A DNA stretch of 31,225 nucleotides from JBFFXF01 sp041569895. GTDB lineage: Bacteria > Planctomycetota > UBA8108 > JACQVS01. Below the pieces are notes generated by a model that searched no databases, was not told the DNA's origin, and saw nothing but the letters and a program-made list of their open reading frames with translations. Positions 1-9,752 of this stretch are shown here, one piece after another. The stretch covers positions 1 through 31,225 of the forward strand of contig JBFFXF010000058.1 of the NCBI GenBank assembly GCA_041569895.1. The letters run 5' to 3'. Every line of letters begins with the position of its first letter. Position 1 is the first letter of the stretch. The translations under genes and the position numbers were made by a program.

Positions 1-240
1 CAAGAACCGCGGCATTTCGTCGGGGTGCAAGAAACGCTCGCGGGCGCGCTCCGCGTACCGCTTGATGCCGTTCGCCGGGTTGGGGCCCTTAATCAACTCC
101 TCGTCGATGGCCCAGTTGAGCATGGCGCGGAGAAGCTGGTGCACGCGGTTGGCGCTCACGTGTCCGGCGCTTCGGCCGATGCGCTGGTGCCACTGCTTGA
201 TCTCGGCGCGCGTCAGCTCGGCGACCTTCGCCTCGGGGAC
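1..240 (-). mobile_element. Integrase (tyrosine recombinase) core-binding fragment
   Basis: The C-terminal roughly 78 codons of the frame opening at 669 match the core-binding part of phage/ICE tyrosine recombinases. The order is typical: a 'LTRAEI' helix start, an 'ANR...LLRAMLNWAID' helix pair, 'NPANGI', then the 'RERFL' turn that leads into the catalytic domain. No att site, tRNA or direct repeat is visible at the junction (about 225-245). This stretch uses TTG, ATT and GAA codons that are rare in the neighbouring genes, which weakly suggests a different origin. The catalytic domain would have to lie to the left of position 1. Confidence 0.6.
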
Positions 241-669
241 CGCGGCGACGGCGGCCACCATGCGCCGGCGCTCCGCGTCGCCGCGGTACGCATCGGCGAT
301 GCCGAAGCTCAGGGAGTCGTCTATGAGGACAAGCGTCACCGCCTCGCGCTCCTCCTCGACGCTGACCTCGAGGACAGGGCCGAAGAGGGCCAGCGCGATC
401 GCCAGCAGAACGACACAGCGAAGCGCGGCGAAGACGACACGGCGGGCGGTGGAGAGCGACACCTCGCGGCGGTAGATCCAGGCGATCGCCGCGAAGCCGC
501 CGAGCACCGCGAGCACGGCGAGGAGGCCCCAGCCGGACTCCGGGAAGCGCTGGAAGGAGATCCACGCATCCGCGCCGGGCGGAATCTGCGTCGGGTCGAC
601 GTGGAACGCCTCGACCAGCCAGCGGGGCAGCGCGTGCACGTCGACCGGGATCACCGCGAGCGGGATCAT
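1..669 (-). CDS. VWA-type membrane protein N-terminus fused in frame to an integrase core-binding segment (partial, runs off left edge)
   Basis: Reading from ATG at 669 the frame stays open for 223 codons to the window edge. The ATG overlaps the TGA of the upstream BatA-like gene (ATGA, 666-669), so translation is probably coupled. Residues 1-143 look like a second VWA membrane protein of a MoxR/BatA cluster. There are two membrane segments (about 46-65 and 77-98) and then a beta strand with a MIDAS-type DxSxS motif (Asp117, Ser119, Ser121). From about residue 146 the sequence becomes a tyrosine-recombinase SAM-like core-binding domain. It reads ELTRAEIKQWHQRIG, then ANRVHQLLRAMLNWA, NPANGIK and RERFLHPDE. 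The VWA domain is cut just after its first strand. The integrase part lacks its usual N-terminal arm domain, and any R-H-R-Y catalytic residues would lie outside the window. This is either a real rearrangement or an assembly chimera. I am sure of the frame and both halves, not of its being a natural gene. Confidence 0.75.
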   Translation of the reverse strand, partial: MIPLAVIPVDVHALPRWLVEAFHVDPTQIPPGADAWISFQRFPESGWGLLAVLAVLGGFAAIAWIYRREVSLSTARRVVFAALRCVVLLAIALALFGPVLEVSVEEEREAVTLVLIDDSLSFGIADAYRGDAERRRMVAAVAAVPEAKVAELTRAEIKQWHQRIGRSAGHVSANRVHQLLRAMLNWAIDEELIKGPNPANGIKRYAERARERFLHPDEMPRFL

Positions 670-3065
670 CTCGCCCCTCCCCGCGGCAGCCCGCCCGGCG
701 CGCCCGTCGATGCGCCCTGCGTCCCGGCGTCGGCGCCGCTGCGGCGATGATGGTGCGCGAACAGCCAGGCGAGCGTGCCCTCGACGAAGAGCAGCAGCAG
801 GAACGCGATCAGGATGGCGTCGGCGATCTCGAAACGGCCGCGGTCGTCGGAGAGGGCCGCGGCGGGATCGCGAACGACGGTGAGACCGGATTGCGCGTAG
901 AGCGCCGCGAGTCGATCGGGCGGGATTCGCGTCAGATCGCTCTCGGCCGGGTCGGGGTTCACCGCGAGGCGCCGCGTCTCCTCCTCGCCGCTGACCGTCT
1001 TGAGGACCAGCGTGTAGACGCCGCTCGTGCGCGTGTCATCGAGGCGCAGCACGAACTCGCTGTCCGTCGTCGCGCGCTCCCCCGGTGTACCGGTCGCGCC
1101 CGCGTCGCCGCCGTTCTCGTCGCCGTCGCCGGTCGTCTCGCCGGTCGCCGCCGTGTCCGCCGCCGTGTCCGGCGCCACGGGGGAGGCCAGCAGTCGTCGC
1201 TCGGGCGAGGCGGGAAAGTCGGGCCCGCGCAGTCGCGCCTCGCGCTGGTACTCGGCGAGGTCGACGCGCACCTCGATCGGCGTGCCGGCGATGCGGTTGA
1301 GCTCGGAGCCGATCCGCCGCGCCACGACGCGCAGCGTCTCGTGCAGGACCGGGAGGTAGGTGAGGTTCGTCGGCCAGTTCGACCACTCGACGTCCGCCGG
1401 CACCGCGACGAGGAGTGATTGGCCGCGGCCGACCTGACGCTCGACGACGAGCGGCGAGCGGTCGGCGTCGGTGAGCCGCGCCGCGACGCGCGCATCGGGC
1501 AGCGGCTCGAGCGCGGTGAATCGCTCGACGTCGATCAGGCGGAAGCTCTCGTCGCTGCCGCCGGCCGCACGCGCGAAGAACGGGTGCGTCAGATCGGGAT
1601 CGACTGACACCGGCCGGGCGGGGTCGCCGATCGGATCGCCGATGGCGGCGGCCAGCACGTCGGGTCCCGGCTGCTCGGGCGTTCCCGGTCCGAGCGCGCG
1701 CGCGTAGACGTTGGCGTCGACCTGGTCGCCGGTGAAGATGACCAGTCCGCCGCCCTCGCGCACGTAGCTCGCGAGCGCCGCGGCGAACTCGCCCGGAATC
1801 GACGGCACGTTGGCGAGGAAGACGGCGCCGAACCGCTCGAGGTCATCGGTCGGCAGGTTGGTCTCGACGGCGATCGTCGGGGCGAACTCCGAGCGCACCT
1901 CGCCCCGCGGCCTGAGCGCGTGCGCGAGAAAGTCGGACTCGCCCTCGCCGAAGACGCCGGATGGCTCGCCGTCGACGACGAGCACGTCGACCTCGGACAC
2001 CACCTGCACGGCGAGCCGGCGCACGTCGTCCGCGGCGAGGCCGTCGAGCGAGCCGTCGATCTCCGCCTCGACCCAGCGGATGCCCGGCTCGGGGAAGGTG
2101 TGCGGCACGCGCACCTGCACCGTCTCCCCGGACGCGATCTCGGCGACTCTCGCGGCGGGCGTCAGGCTGTCCTCGGTGCGAAGTCTGAGGCCGACGCCTC
2201 GCTGCGACACCTTGCCGAAGTTGGTCAGCTCGATACGCAGATCGACCGGAACGCCCGCGGTCGGATTGCGCGTCTCGACGGCGAGGTCGGTGACCGCCAG
2301 GTTGTCACGTGACGACGGCCCGATGTCGACGACCACGACGCGGGTGTTGGTCGGCGCCTCGGTCGTTCCGGCGAGACGCTCGAGCGCGCGCGTGATCGCC
2401 GCGTCCGCCTCGCCCTCGTCGTCGGTCCAGTCGGCGGAGCAGAGGTCGGTGAGGACGTGCACCACGCGGCCGCGCTCCTCGCGCGAGGAGGTCGCGAGGT
2501 CCTCGAGCACCGCAGCGAGGTCCATCCGCACCGCCGTCGGTCGAAAGGAGCCGCCCCCGAACGTCCGGCGAAGGTCGCCGAGCCGTGTCGCGTCGACCGC
2601 CGCCGCGGCGACGATCGGCGAGCTCGCGCTCGAGCAGCGGATCACCGTCACCGGATCGCGCGCCCCGCCGGCGGAGACTCGCTCGATCGACGCGAGCATC
2701 GCCTCGATGCCGCGGTCGAGCGAACGCCGTCCCGCCTCGACGTGGGCGGTCGACAGCGAGTCGTCGAGGACGAAGACCTTCTCCTCGGAGCGGAACGGCC
2801 CGCTCATCCAGCCGAACTCGTCGCGCGAGAGGTGCGGCCGCGCGACGGCCAGCACGATGAGCGCCACCAGCGCGACGCGGCACAGGAGCAAAATCAGTTG
2901 CTCGAGCCGGATGCGACGCCGGTTCCGCCGCATCGCCTCGAGGAGGAACTCCATCGCCGCCCAGTCGAGCCGGCGGAACCGCCGCCGCGTGATCAGATGA
3001 ATGATGATGGGGATCGAGACCAGCCCGATGCCGCCCCAGAAGAGCGCCGAGTGGACGAAGCTCAC
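666..3065 (-). CDS. BatA-like VWA-domain membrane protein
   Basis: A 799-residue membrane protein of the BatA/aerotolerance-N family. It starts at GTG, overlapping the TGA of the upstream DUF58 gene (GTGA, 3062-3065). The first ~80 residues are the BatA N-terminal region with two membrane segments (about 8-26 and 54-76) around a basic loop. A VWA domain follows, with MIDAS motif DDSLS at 101-105. Next come a CARDB-like beta domain (about 255-345), a GATase1-like alpha/beta domain (about 350-560) and a low-complexity Ala/Thr/Gly/Asp linker (about 635-675). A last beta domain and a C-terminal membrane helix (about 753-775) complete it. In related clusters such proteins sit in the membrane with MoxR and DUF58 partners, possibly as a chaperone or envelope-stress complex; the substrate is unknown. 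Family assignment is firm, function is inferred from context. Confidence 0.88.
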   Translation of the reverse strand: MSFVHSALFWGGIGLVSIPIIIHLITRRRFRRLDWAAMEFLLEAMRRNRRRIRLEQLILLLCRVALVALIVLAVARPHLSRDEFGWMSGPFRSEEKVFVLDDSLSTAHVEAGRRSLDRGIEAMLASIERVSAGGARDPVTVIRCSSASSPIVAAAAVDATRLGDLRRTFGGGSFRPTAVRMDLAAVLEDLATSSREERGRVVHVLTDLCSADWTDDEGEADAAITRALERLAGTTEAPTNTRVVVVDIGPSSRDNLAVTDLAVETRNPTAGVPVDLRIELTNFGKVSQRGVGLRLRTEDSLTPAARVAEIASGETVQVRVPHTFPEPGIRWVEAEIDGSLDGLAADDVRRLAVQVVSEVDVLVVDGEPSGVFGEGESDFLAHALRPRGEVRSEFAPTIAVETNLPTDDLERFGAVFLANVPSIPGEFAAALASYVREGGGLVIFTGDQVDANVYARALGPGTPEQPGPDVLAAAIGDPIGDPARPVSVDPDLTHPFFARAAGGSDESFRLIDVERFTALEPLPDARVAARLTDADRSPLVVERQVGRGQSLLVAVPADVEWSNWPTNLTYLPVLHETLRVVARRIGSELNRIAGTPIEVRVDLAEYQREARLRGPDFPASPERRLLASPVAPDTAADTAATGETTGDGDENGGDAGATGTPGERATTDSEFVLRLDDTRTSGVYTLVLKTVSGEEETRRLAVNPDPAESDLTRIPPDRLAALYAQSGLTVVRDPAAALSDDRGRFEIADAILIAFLLLLFVEGTLAWLFAHHHRRSGADAGTQGASTGAPGGLPRGGAR

Positions 3066-3938
3066 CGGAGCCTCCTGCGGGCGCGAGCCCGCGCGGCGGC
3101 GACCGACACGATCGCCACGTCCAGCGGCTCTCCGGTGTGGGTCAGGCGGTAGTCGACGCCGAGGCGCGAGCAGATCTCGCGCACCTCCTCGACGAAGCGG
3201 TTCACCGCCTCGACGTACGCCTCGCGGAGCGTGCGTGGCTCGGCGAGGAGCTCCGGGTAGTCCTCGAGCCCCTTGAAGAGCGTGTTGCCCTCGAACGGGA
3301 ACGTCAGCTCGGTCTCGTCGAGGATGTGGAATACGACCACCTCGTGACGGCGCACGACGAGCTGCTTCAGACCCTCCTCGAGATCCGCGCGAGGCGCGAA
3401 CAGATCCGAGATGATGATCACCATGCCGCGTCGCGGTATCTCGTCCGCGATCTGGCTGAACACGCCGCGCAGGCCGGTCTTCTCGTCCGGAGCCGTGCGC
3501 TCGACGGCGTCGGCGATCTGGTAGAGCGCGCCCGGCTGCGTGCTCACCGGCACGCGCTCGCGGATGCGCGAGTCGAAGAGCGTCACGCCGATGGCGTCGT
3601 GCTGCTTGCGCAGGAGGTACGCGAGCGAGGCGGCGAGCGTGCCGCCGTAGTCGTACTTCGTCAGCGTGTCGCCGTAGCCGAATCGCATCGACTCGGAGGA
3701 GTCGAGCAGGATGTGGCCACGGAGGTTGGTGTCCTCCTCGAACCGCTTGATGACGATGCGGTCCGCGCGCCCGAGCACCTTCCAGTCGATGTGGCGCGGG
3801 TCGTCGCCGGGGACGTACTCCCGGTGGTCGACGAACTCGACCGAGTGGCCGTGGTACGGGCTGCGGTGCAGTCCGGAGATGATGCCCTCGACCACCGTCC
3901 GTGCCCGCAGCTCGAGCCGCCCGATCCGGGCCAGGACC

Positions 3939-5048
<1,110 letters not shown>

Positions 5049-5052
5049 GGTG

Positions 5053-5059
5053 TCACCTC
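5053..5059 (-). promoter_or_regulatory. Ribosome binding site deciding the GTG start of the MoxR gene
   Basis: On the minus strand GAGGTGA lies four bases before GTG at 5048. An out-of-frame ATG at 5061-5059 overlaps the same site and is not used by any convincing frame. Confidence 0.7.
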
Positions 5060-5130
5060 ATGCTGTGCCGGGATACGCTTCGCCGCTCGGGATGCCGCCC
5101 ACGAGGCTCCACGGGGGTGATCGCCCGACT

Positions 5131-5163
5131 ATCTTAACAGGCGGCGAAGCGTTCCCGGAACGC
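5131..5163 (-). promoter_or_regulatory. Possible MoxR-operon promoter region with a 7+1+7 palindrome
   Basis: On the minus strand TAAGAT (5136-5131) is the only -10-like hexamer near the MoxR start, with no good -35. Just upstream lies the palindrome GCGTTCC C GGAACGC (5149-5163), placed where a -35 or operator would be. The palindrome is seen directly; its role as an operator is inference. Confidence 0.3.
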
Positions 5164-5465
5164 CAAACGACTGCCCGGGCAACGCCAGAAACGCCGCGCA
5201 CGCTCCCCGGTTGGTCCCGTGCGCGCTGCACGGCCCCACGCGCGGGCCGAGAGCGGCATCGCCGCGCCGCGCCGACCGGACCGGGCGATGGCCGCCCCGG
5301 AGGGCGCTAAGTGCCTACCCTGCAGCGCCTTCCGGACGGCGGCGGCGGGCGATCGCGGGGCCCTCGCCGCCGCCGCGGGCGAGGGCCGCCGGGAGGCCGT
5401 TTTCGGGGGCCGGAAGATTCGCCGTAAATCTATCCATGAAATCACTTTAACGCGGCAAGAATTGG

Positions 5466-5494
5466 TGGATTTCGGACCCGCTGTGGCCTATAAT
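5466..5494 (+). promoter_or_regulatory. Probable promoter of the dnaN-gyrBA-XPB operon
   Basis: A perfect -10 hexamer TATAAT lies at 5489-5494 in an otherwise GC-rich region. The best -35 at 17-bp spacing is weak (TGGATT, 5466-5471). Transcription would begin near 5501 and give a leader of about 150 bases before dnaN. No other comparable promoter is visible upstream of dnaN. Confidence 0.55.
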
Positions 5495-5601
5495 TTCCGT
5501 CTTGGCGACGGTTTTCCGGGACCGGCTTTCCGGGGACGTCACCACCGAGACCAGCCGCGGAGCAGTCCGCTGGGCGCTCGGAGCGATCGGTCGGCGCCGG
5601 C

Positions 5602-5619
5602 CCGGGCGCCAGCGCCCGG
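5602..5619 (+). promoter_or_regulatory. Hairpin in the dnaN mRNA leader
   Basis: CCGGGCG (5602-5608) and CGCCCGG (5613-5619) form a perfect 7-bp stem around a 4-base loop, 34 bases before the dnaN ATG. No U-run follows, so it is not an intrinsic terminator. It could stabilise the message or tune initiation. No riboswitch class is recognised. Confidence 0.4.
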
Positions 5620-5642
5620 ACCCCCGCCTCGATCAGGCACCT

Positions 5643-5650
5643 GGAGGTGA
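5643..5650 (+). promoter_or_regulatory. Strong ribosome binding site of dnaN
   Basis: GGAGGTGA with the GGAGG core six bases before ATG at 5654. It fixes the dnaN start. Confidence 0.75.
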
Positions 5651-5653
5651 AAC

Positions 5654-6766
5654 ATGAAAGTCCGTTGCGACCGGGCCCGGCTGATCGAATCGCTCAACAG
5701 CATCGTCGGGATTGTGCCGGCGAACTCGCCCAAACCGGTCCTCGGAGACTTTCTCCTCGCCACCGAGGAGGGAAGCCTGGTCGCCGAGGCGACGGACATG
5801 GACATCTCCGGCAAGGCGCTCCTCCATACCGTCGAGGTGCAGGAGAGCGGCCGGGCCGCGGTGCCGTCGGCGCGTCTGGTGTCGATTCTCAAGGAGATCC
5901 CGGACGAGTCGGTGGAGCTCCATTCGCGCGACGACCCGCCCGGAGCGATCATCTCGGGAAACGGTTTCGAGTTCCGCATCCTGGGGCACGATCCCGACGA
6001 GTTCCCGGCGGTGAGCGAGCCCGAGACGCCGAACACGTTCACCCTCCATCGCGAGAAGCTCCACGACGCGCTGAAGCGCGTCTCCATCGCCGCGTCGCGC
6101 GACACCACGCGCTACCAGCTCAACGGCGTCTTTCTCGAGTTCGAGAAGGGGAAGGTGGCGCTGACGGCGACCGATGGCAAGCGTCTGACGCACGATCAGA
6201 TCCGCGTCGACGGCGAGATTGACAGCGCCATCTCGGCGATCCTGCCGAATCAGGCGATCGACGTCTTCCTGCGCATCCTCTCGTCGCACGCGATTCAGGA
6301 CGAGACGGTGACGCTCTCCCTCTCGGAGACGCACGTCAACCTGCACACGAAGGACAACCGGGTATCGTCGAACCTCGTCGACGGGATCTACCCGAACTAC
6401 CGCGCCGTCTTCCCGCCCGAGTCGCGGCTGCGGCTGCGGTGCCGCAAGTCGTTGCTGCTCACCGCGGCGCGGAGCGCGTCGCTGACGACGGACAAGTCGA
6501 CCCAGACGGTGCTCTTCCGGATCACCACGGAGTCGATGGTGCTCGAGTCGCAGGCGCAGGACATCGGCGAGGCGCGGGTCGAGATCCCGATCGAGGCCAC
6601 CGGCGACGCGATGGAGGTGCGCTTCAACCCGGTGTTCTTCATCGACGCGCTGCGCACCTTCGAGGAGGACGAGGTGCAGATCGAGCTGACCGATCCCGGC
6701 AAGCCCGCCCTCCTCAGGGGCACCGCGAATTACAGGCACCTCGTCATGCCCCTGGTGAACAAGTGA
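5654..6766 (+). CDS. dnaN: DNA polymerase III beta subunit (sliding clamp)
   Basis: A 370-residue clamp, the usual length, with three repeated clamp domains. Recognisable stretches are the N-terminal MKVRCDRARLIESLNSIVGIVP, the central LTATDGKRLTHD, the YPNYRAVFP segment and the C-terminal FNPVFFIDALR. The last residues, VMPLVNK, differ from the commoner MPMRL-type ending. Two clamps form a ring around DNA that tethers DNA polymerase III and other factors binding through clamp motifs. It is the first gene of a plus-strand operon. Its TGA overlaps the GTG of dciA (GTGA, 6763-6766). dnaA and recF, frequent neighbours of dnaN elsewhere, are absent here. Confidence 0.97.
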   Translation: MKVRCDRARLIESLNSIVGIVPANSPKPVLGDFLLATEEGSLVAEATDMDISGKALLHTVEVQESGRAAVPSARLVSILKEIPDESVELHSRDDPPGAIISGNGFEFRILGHDPDEFPAVSEPETPNTFTLHREKLHDALKRVSIAASRDTTRYQLNGVFLEFEKGKVALTATDGKRLTHDQIRVDGEIDSAISAILPNQAIDVFLRILSSHAIQDETVTLSLSETHVNLHTKDNRVSSNLVDGIYPNYRAVFPPESRLRLRCRKSLLLTAARSASLTTDKSTQTVLFRITTESMVLESQAQDIGEARVEIPIEATGDAMEVRFNPVFFIDALRTFEEDEVQIELTDPGKPALLRGTANYRHLVMPLVNK

Positions 6767-7116
6767 TACCGAGATCCAGCAGCAGCTCCACCGACCACCA
6801 GGGCCGCGACGGGGGGGCGCCGAAGAGGGAGTTCGCCAGCGTCGGCGACATCCTGGAGCGGTCCCCCGCGATGAGGGCGATCCGCGAGTACGAGCGGACC
6901 GCCTCGCTGCGGGAGGCGTGGGAGGAGTCGGTCGGGCCTCTGGCCGCGCGAAACTCGCGCGTGACGCGGTACGCCGGCGGCACGCTCCACGTGGATGTTT
7001 TCTCGGCCCCGATGCTGCAGGAGCTGTCGTCTTACAGGAAAAAGGAAATCATGGCCCGTCTGAGGAGAACCGATAAATTCAAGGGGCTCATCGACATCGC
7101 GTTCCGCGCCGGGTGA
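6763..7116 (+). CDS. dciA: DciA (DUF721) replicative-helicase loader/operator
   Basis: A 117-residue protein that starts at GTG on top of the dnaN stop codon. After a short Ser-rich N-terminus it carries the DUF721 signature: FASVGDILERSP, then SLREAWEESVGPLAA, then the strand and helix LHVDVFSAPMLQELS and KKEIMARL. DciA proteins bind DnaB and help bring the helicase onto DNA in bacteria lacking DnaC or DnaI; that role is family knowledge. The position between dnaN and gyrB is typical for the family, although recF, which often sits here, is missing. Its TGA overlaps the first possible gyrB start (GTGA, 7113-7116). The family call is good even though the protein is short. Confidence 0.88.
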   Translation: MIPRSSSSSTDHQGRDGGAPKREFASVGDILERSPAMRAIREYERTASLREAWEESVGPLAARNSRVTRYAGGTLHVDVFSAPMLQELSSYRKKEIMARLRRTDKFKGLIDIAFRAG

Positions 7117-9707
7117 CCGGGCCCCCTCAAACGACGGAGAAGAGATTGAAGACGGACGATTCCATGAACCCGGTATCTGAAAGTGTTGGAAGCGAAAGAA
7201 GCCCCGATATGGCGAACGAACTAGTCGCGCCGATCCCCGAGGAGTACGACGGCAGTCATATCAAGGTGCTCGAGGGGCTCCAGGCGGTCCGTAAGCGGCC
7301 GGACATGTACATCGGCGGCACGGACTCCGGAGGGTTGCACCACCTCGTCTTCGAAGTGCTCGATAATTCGATCGACGAGGCGCTTGGCGGATACTGCGAC
7401 GCGATCGAGGTGAAGATCCACGACGACGGGAGCATCTCGATTCTCGACAACGGTCGCGGTATCCCGGTCGACATGCACGAGACGGGCAAGTCGGCGCTCG
7501 AGGTCGTGATGACCGTCCTCCACGCAGGTGGCAAGTTCGACCACAAGGCGTACAAGGTCTCCGGCGGCCTCCACGGCGTCGGCGTGTCGGTCGTCTGCGC
7601 TCTCAGCGAGTGGCTCGAGGTCGAGGTCTGCCGCGACGGCATGCGACACCGCCAGACCTACGCGCGCGGACAGCCGACCGACGAGGTCACCAACCTCGGC
7701 AAGACGGACCGCCAGGGCACCCTGGTGCGCTTCAAGGCGGACCCGGAGATCTTCGAGACCGTCGAGTTCAAGCCGGAGGTGATCTCCAAGCGCTGCCGCG
7801 AGCTCGCGTTCCTCAACAGCGGCCTGCGAATCAAGTTCATCGACGAGATCTCTGAAACCGAGGAGAAGTTCTACTACGAGGAGGGGATCAAGGACTTCGT
7901 CCGCCACCACAACTCGACGAAAACGCCGCTCCACAAGGACATCGTCTTCTTCTCGAGGACCGACGAGGCGAGCGGCACCGGCCTCGACGTCGCGCTGCAG
8001 TACAACTCCGAGTACTCCACCGAGAGCATCTTCACCTTCGCGAACAACATCCACACGGTTCACGGCGGCACGCACCTGAGCGGCTTCAAGTCGTCCCTGA
8101 CGCGCACCCTCAACCGGTACGCGCGGGACAACCGGCTGATGAAGGACAGCGAGAGCCTGCCGGAGGGCAACGACTACCTCGAGGGGATCGTGGCGGTCGT
8201 CAGCGTCAAGGTCCCCGACCCGAAGTTCGAGAGCCAGACCAAGGTGAAGCTGTCGAACACGGAGGTCGAGGGGATCGTGCAGCAGATCGTCAACGATGAA
8301 CTCGGCACGTACCTCGAGGAGAACCCGCAGACCGCGAAGACGATCATCAACAAGGCCGTCCAGGCACGCCAGGCGCGAGAGGCTGCCAGGAAGGCTCGCG
8401 ACCTGATCCGGCGCAAGACGGTGCTCTCGAGCGGCAACCTGCCGGGGAAGCTCGCGGATTGCTCGAGTCGCGACCCCGACAGGACGGAGCTCTTCATCGT
8501 CGAGGGTGACTCGGCCGGTGGCTCCGCGAAGACGGGGCGCGTGCGCGAGTTTCAGGCGATCCTGCCGATCCGCGGCAAGATTCTCAACGTCGAGAAGACC
8601 CGCATCGACAAGATGCTGAGTCACAACGAAATCCAGACGATCATCACGGCGATCGGCACGGGCATCGGCGAGGACGACTTCGACCTCAGCAAGCTGCGCT
8701 ACGGCAAGATCATCATCATGACGGACGCGGACGTCGACGGCTCGCACATCCGCACGCTGCTGCTGACGTTCTTCTTCCGGCAGATGCCGCAGCTGATCGA
8801 GACGGGACACCTCTTCATCGCGCAGCCGCCACTCTTCAAGCTGACCCGCAACAAGCGGGAGCGCTACATCCAGAACGAGCAGGAGTTCGAGCAGATCAGC
8901 CTCGAGGTGATCGTCGAGGGCACGGCCCTCGAGAGCGCCGACGGCGCGCGCCGCTGCGAGGGCGAAAATCTGCTGAGGCTCTTCCGCGCAATTCGCCAGC
9001 TCGAGCGGTACGCGGCGCAGCTCGAGCGGCGGGGACTGCGGATCGACGACTACCTCGCGGCGCGACGTGAGGACGGCGCGTTTCCGATCCTCGCCGTCAG
9101 ATCGGGCGGCCGCAGCGTCGAGGACGCGCCGGATCGTTACTTCTTCTCCGAGGAGGAGCTCAAGGCGTTCCTCGAGCGGCTGCGAATCGAGTACGACCGC
9201 GAGATCGTCGTGGCGAGCGTCGACGTCCCGACGGAGAAGCGAGATGGCGCGGACGCGATCATCTCCGAGATTCACGAGAGCGAGGGGATCCGCAAGACGG
9301 TCGATCGGATCCTCGAGTCGGGAGTGATGCCGCTCGTCTATCGACACCCCGACATCCCCGAGGAGGAGACCCTGGCCGTCAACGAGATGCCCGGGCCGGT
9401 CGCCCGTCTCGTGCGCAAGAAGAGTGAAAGCGGCGAGGACATCCACGACATCCGGAACCTTCTCGGCGCGCTGCACCGCGCGATGTCACGCATCGACGTG
9501 CAACGCTTCAAGGGTCTCGGTGAGATGAACCCCGACCAGCTCTTCAACACGACGATGGATCCGGGGAACAGAACGCTGCTCTCGGTCAGCATGAAGGACG
9601 CATACAAGGCGGATGAGTACTTCAGCATCCTGATGGGCACCGACGTCGAGTCACGGCGGAAGTTCATCCAGGAGCACGCGCTCGAGGTCAAGAACCTCGA
9701 TATCTGA
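7113..9707 (+). CDS. gyrB: DNA gyrase subunit B (long type)
   Basis: ATPase subunit of gyrase, 864 residues from the GTG overlapping the dciA stop. ATG at 7164 or 7209 are alternative starts; the first ~35 residues are not conserved-looking, so the exact start is uncertain. The GHKL ATPase shows DNSIDEALGG, DNGRGIPVD and GGLHGVGVSVVCALS. The transducer has QTKVKLSNTEV. The TOPRIM domain has FIVEGDSAGGSAKTGR and the metal-binding DADVDGSHIRTLLLTFFFR. Roughly 170 extra residues lie between the TOPRIM metal motif and the C-terminal QRFKGLGEMNPDQL, as in the long GyrB of Escherichia coli type. With GyrA it introduces negative supercoils using ATP. It lies 45 bp before gyrA. Confidence 0.97.
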   Translation: MTGPPQTTEKRLKTDDSMNPVSESVGSERSPDMANELVAPIPEEYDGSHIKVLEGLQAVRKRPDMYIGGTDSGGLHHLVFEVLDNSIDEALGGYCDAIEVKIHDDGSISILDNGRGIPVDMHETGKSALEVVMTVLHAGGKFDHKAYKVSGGLHGVGVSVVCALSEWLEVEVCRDGMRHRQTYARGQPTDEVTNLGKTDRQGTLVRFKADPEIFETVEFKPEVISKRCRELAFLNSGLRIKFIDEISETEEKFYYEEGIKDFVRHHNSTKTPLHKDIVFFSRTDEASGTGLDVALQYNSEYSTESIFTFANNIHTVHGGTHLSGFKSSLTRTLNRYARDNRLMKDSESLPEGNDYLEGIVAVVSVKVPDPKFESQTKVKLSNTEVEGIVQQIVNDELGTYLEENPQTAKTIINKAVQARQAREAARKARDLIRRKTVLSSGNLPGKLADCSSRDPDRTELFIVEGDSAGGSAKTGRVREFQAILPIRGKILNVEKTRIDKMLSHNEIQTIITAIGTGIGEDDFDLSKLRYGKIIIMTDADVDGSHIRTLLLTFFFRQMPQLIETGHLFIAQPPLFKLTRNKRERYIQNEQEFEQISLEVIVEGTALESADGARRCEGENLLRLFRAIRQLERYAAQLERRGLRIDDYLAARREDGAFPILAVRSGGRSVEDAPDRYFFSEEELKAFLERLRIEYDREIVVASVDVPTEKRDGADAIISEIHESEGIRKTVDRILESGVMPLVYRHPDIPEEETLAVNEMPGPVARLVRKKSESGEDIHDIRNLLGALHRAMSRIDVQRFKGLGEMNPDQLFNTTMDPGNRTLLSVSMKDAYKADEYFSILMGTDVESRRKFIQEHALEVKNLDI

Positions 9708-9752
9708 GTCTGCTCGGTCTGCCGAGTTTCGAAATATGAAGAGAGGAAACGG

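Larger units (their letters stand above)
5049..5653. other. 605-bp gene-free divergent control region between MoxR and dnaN
   Basis: No convincing gene is seen. Open frames here have Arg/Ala/Pro low-complexity translations and no ribosome sites. The stretch holds a small perfect inverted repeat near the MoxR promoter area (5149-5163) and a GC-rich imperfect inverted repeat (GGCGGCG arm at 5341, CGCCGCC arm ending 5374). It also has a short AT-richer patch (about 5425-5500) with the dnaN promoter, and the dnaN leader hairpin. dnaA is not adjacent, and I found no cluster of DnaA boxes, so I do not call an origin here. Confidence 0.6.

Noticed and set aside
5425..5500. Replication origin near dnaN
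   Set aside because: Only a short AT-richer patch and one poor DnaA-box-like word (CTATCCATG). There is no box cluster, no DnaA gene and no AT-rich unwinding region.
5602..5619. Riboswitch or intrinsic terminator in the dnaN leader
   Set aside because: Only a single short hairpin, no U-run and no recognisable ligand-binding fold.
5134..5650. Small genes in the 5049-5653 gap (frames of 79-143 codons on both strands)
   Set aside because: Arg/Ala/Pro low complexity, no ribosome site, and they overlap the promoter and leader of dnaN.
7221..9476. Long antisense open frame (751 codons) opposite gyrB
   Set aside because: It is a shadow caused by G+C-rich third positions. It is low-complexity Arg/Asp/Leu/Val with no domain, no ribosome site, and gyrB on the other strand is certain.
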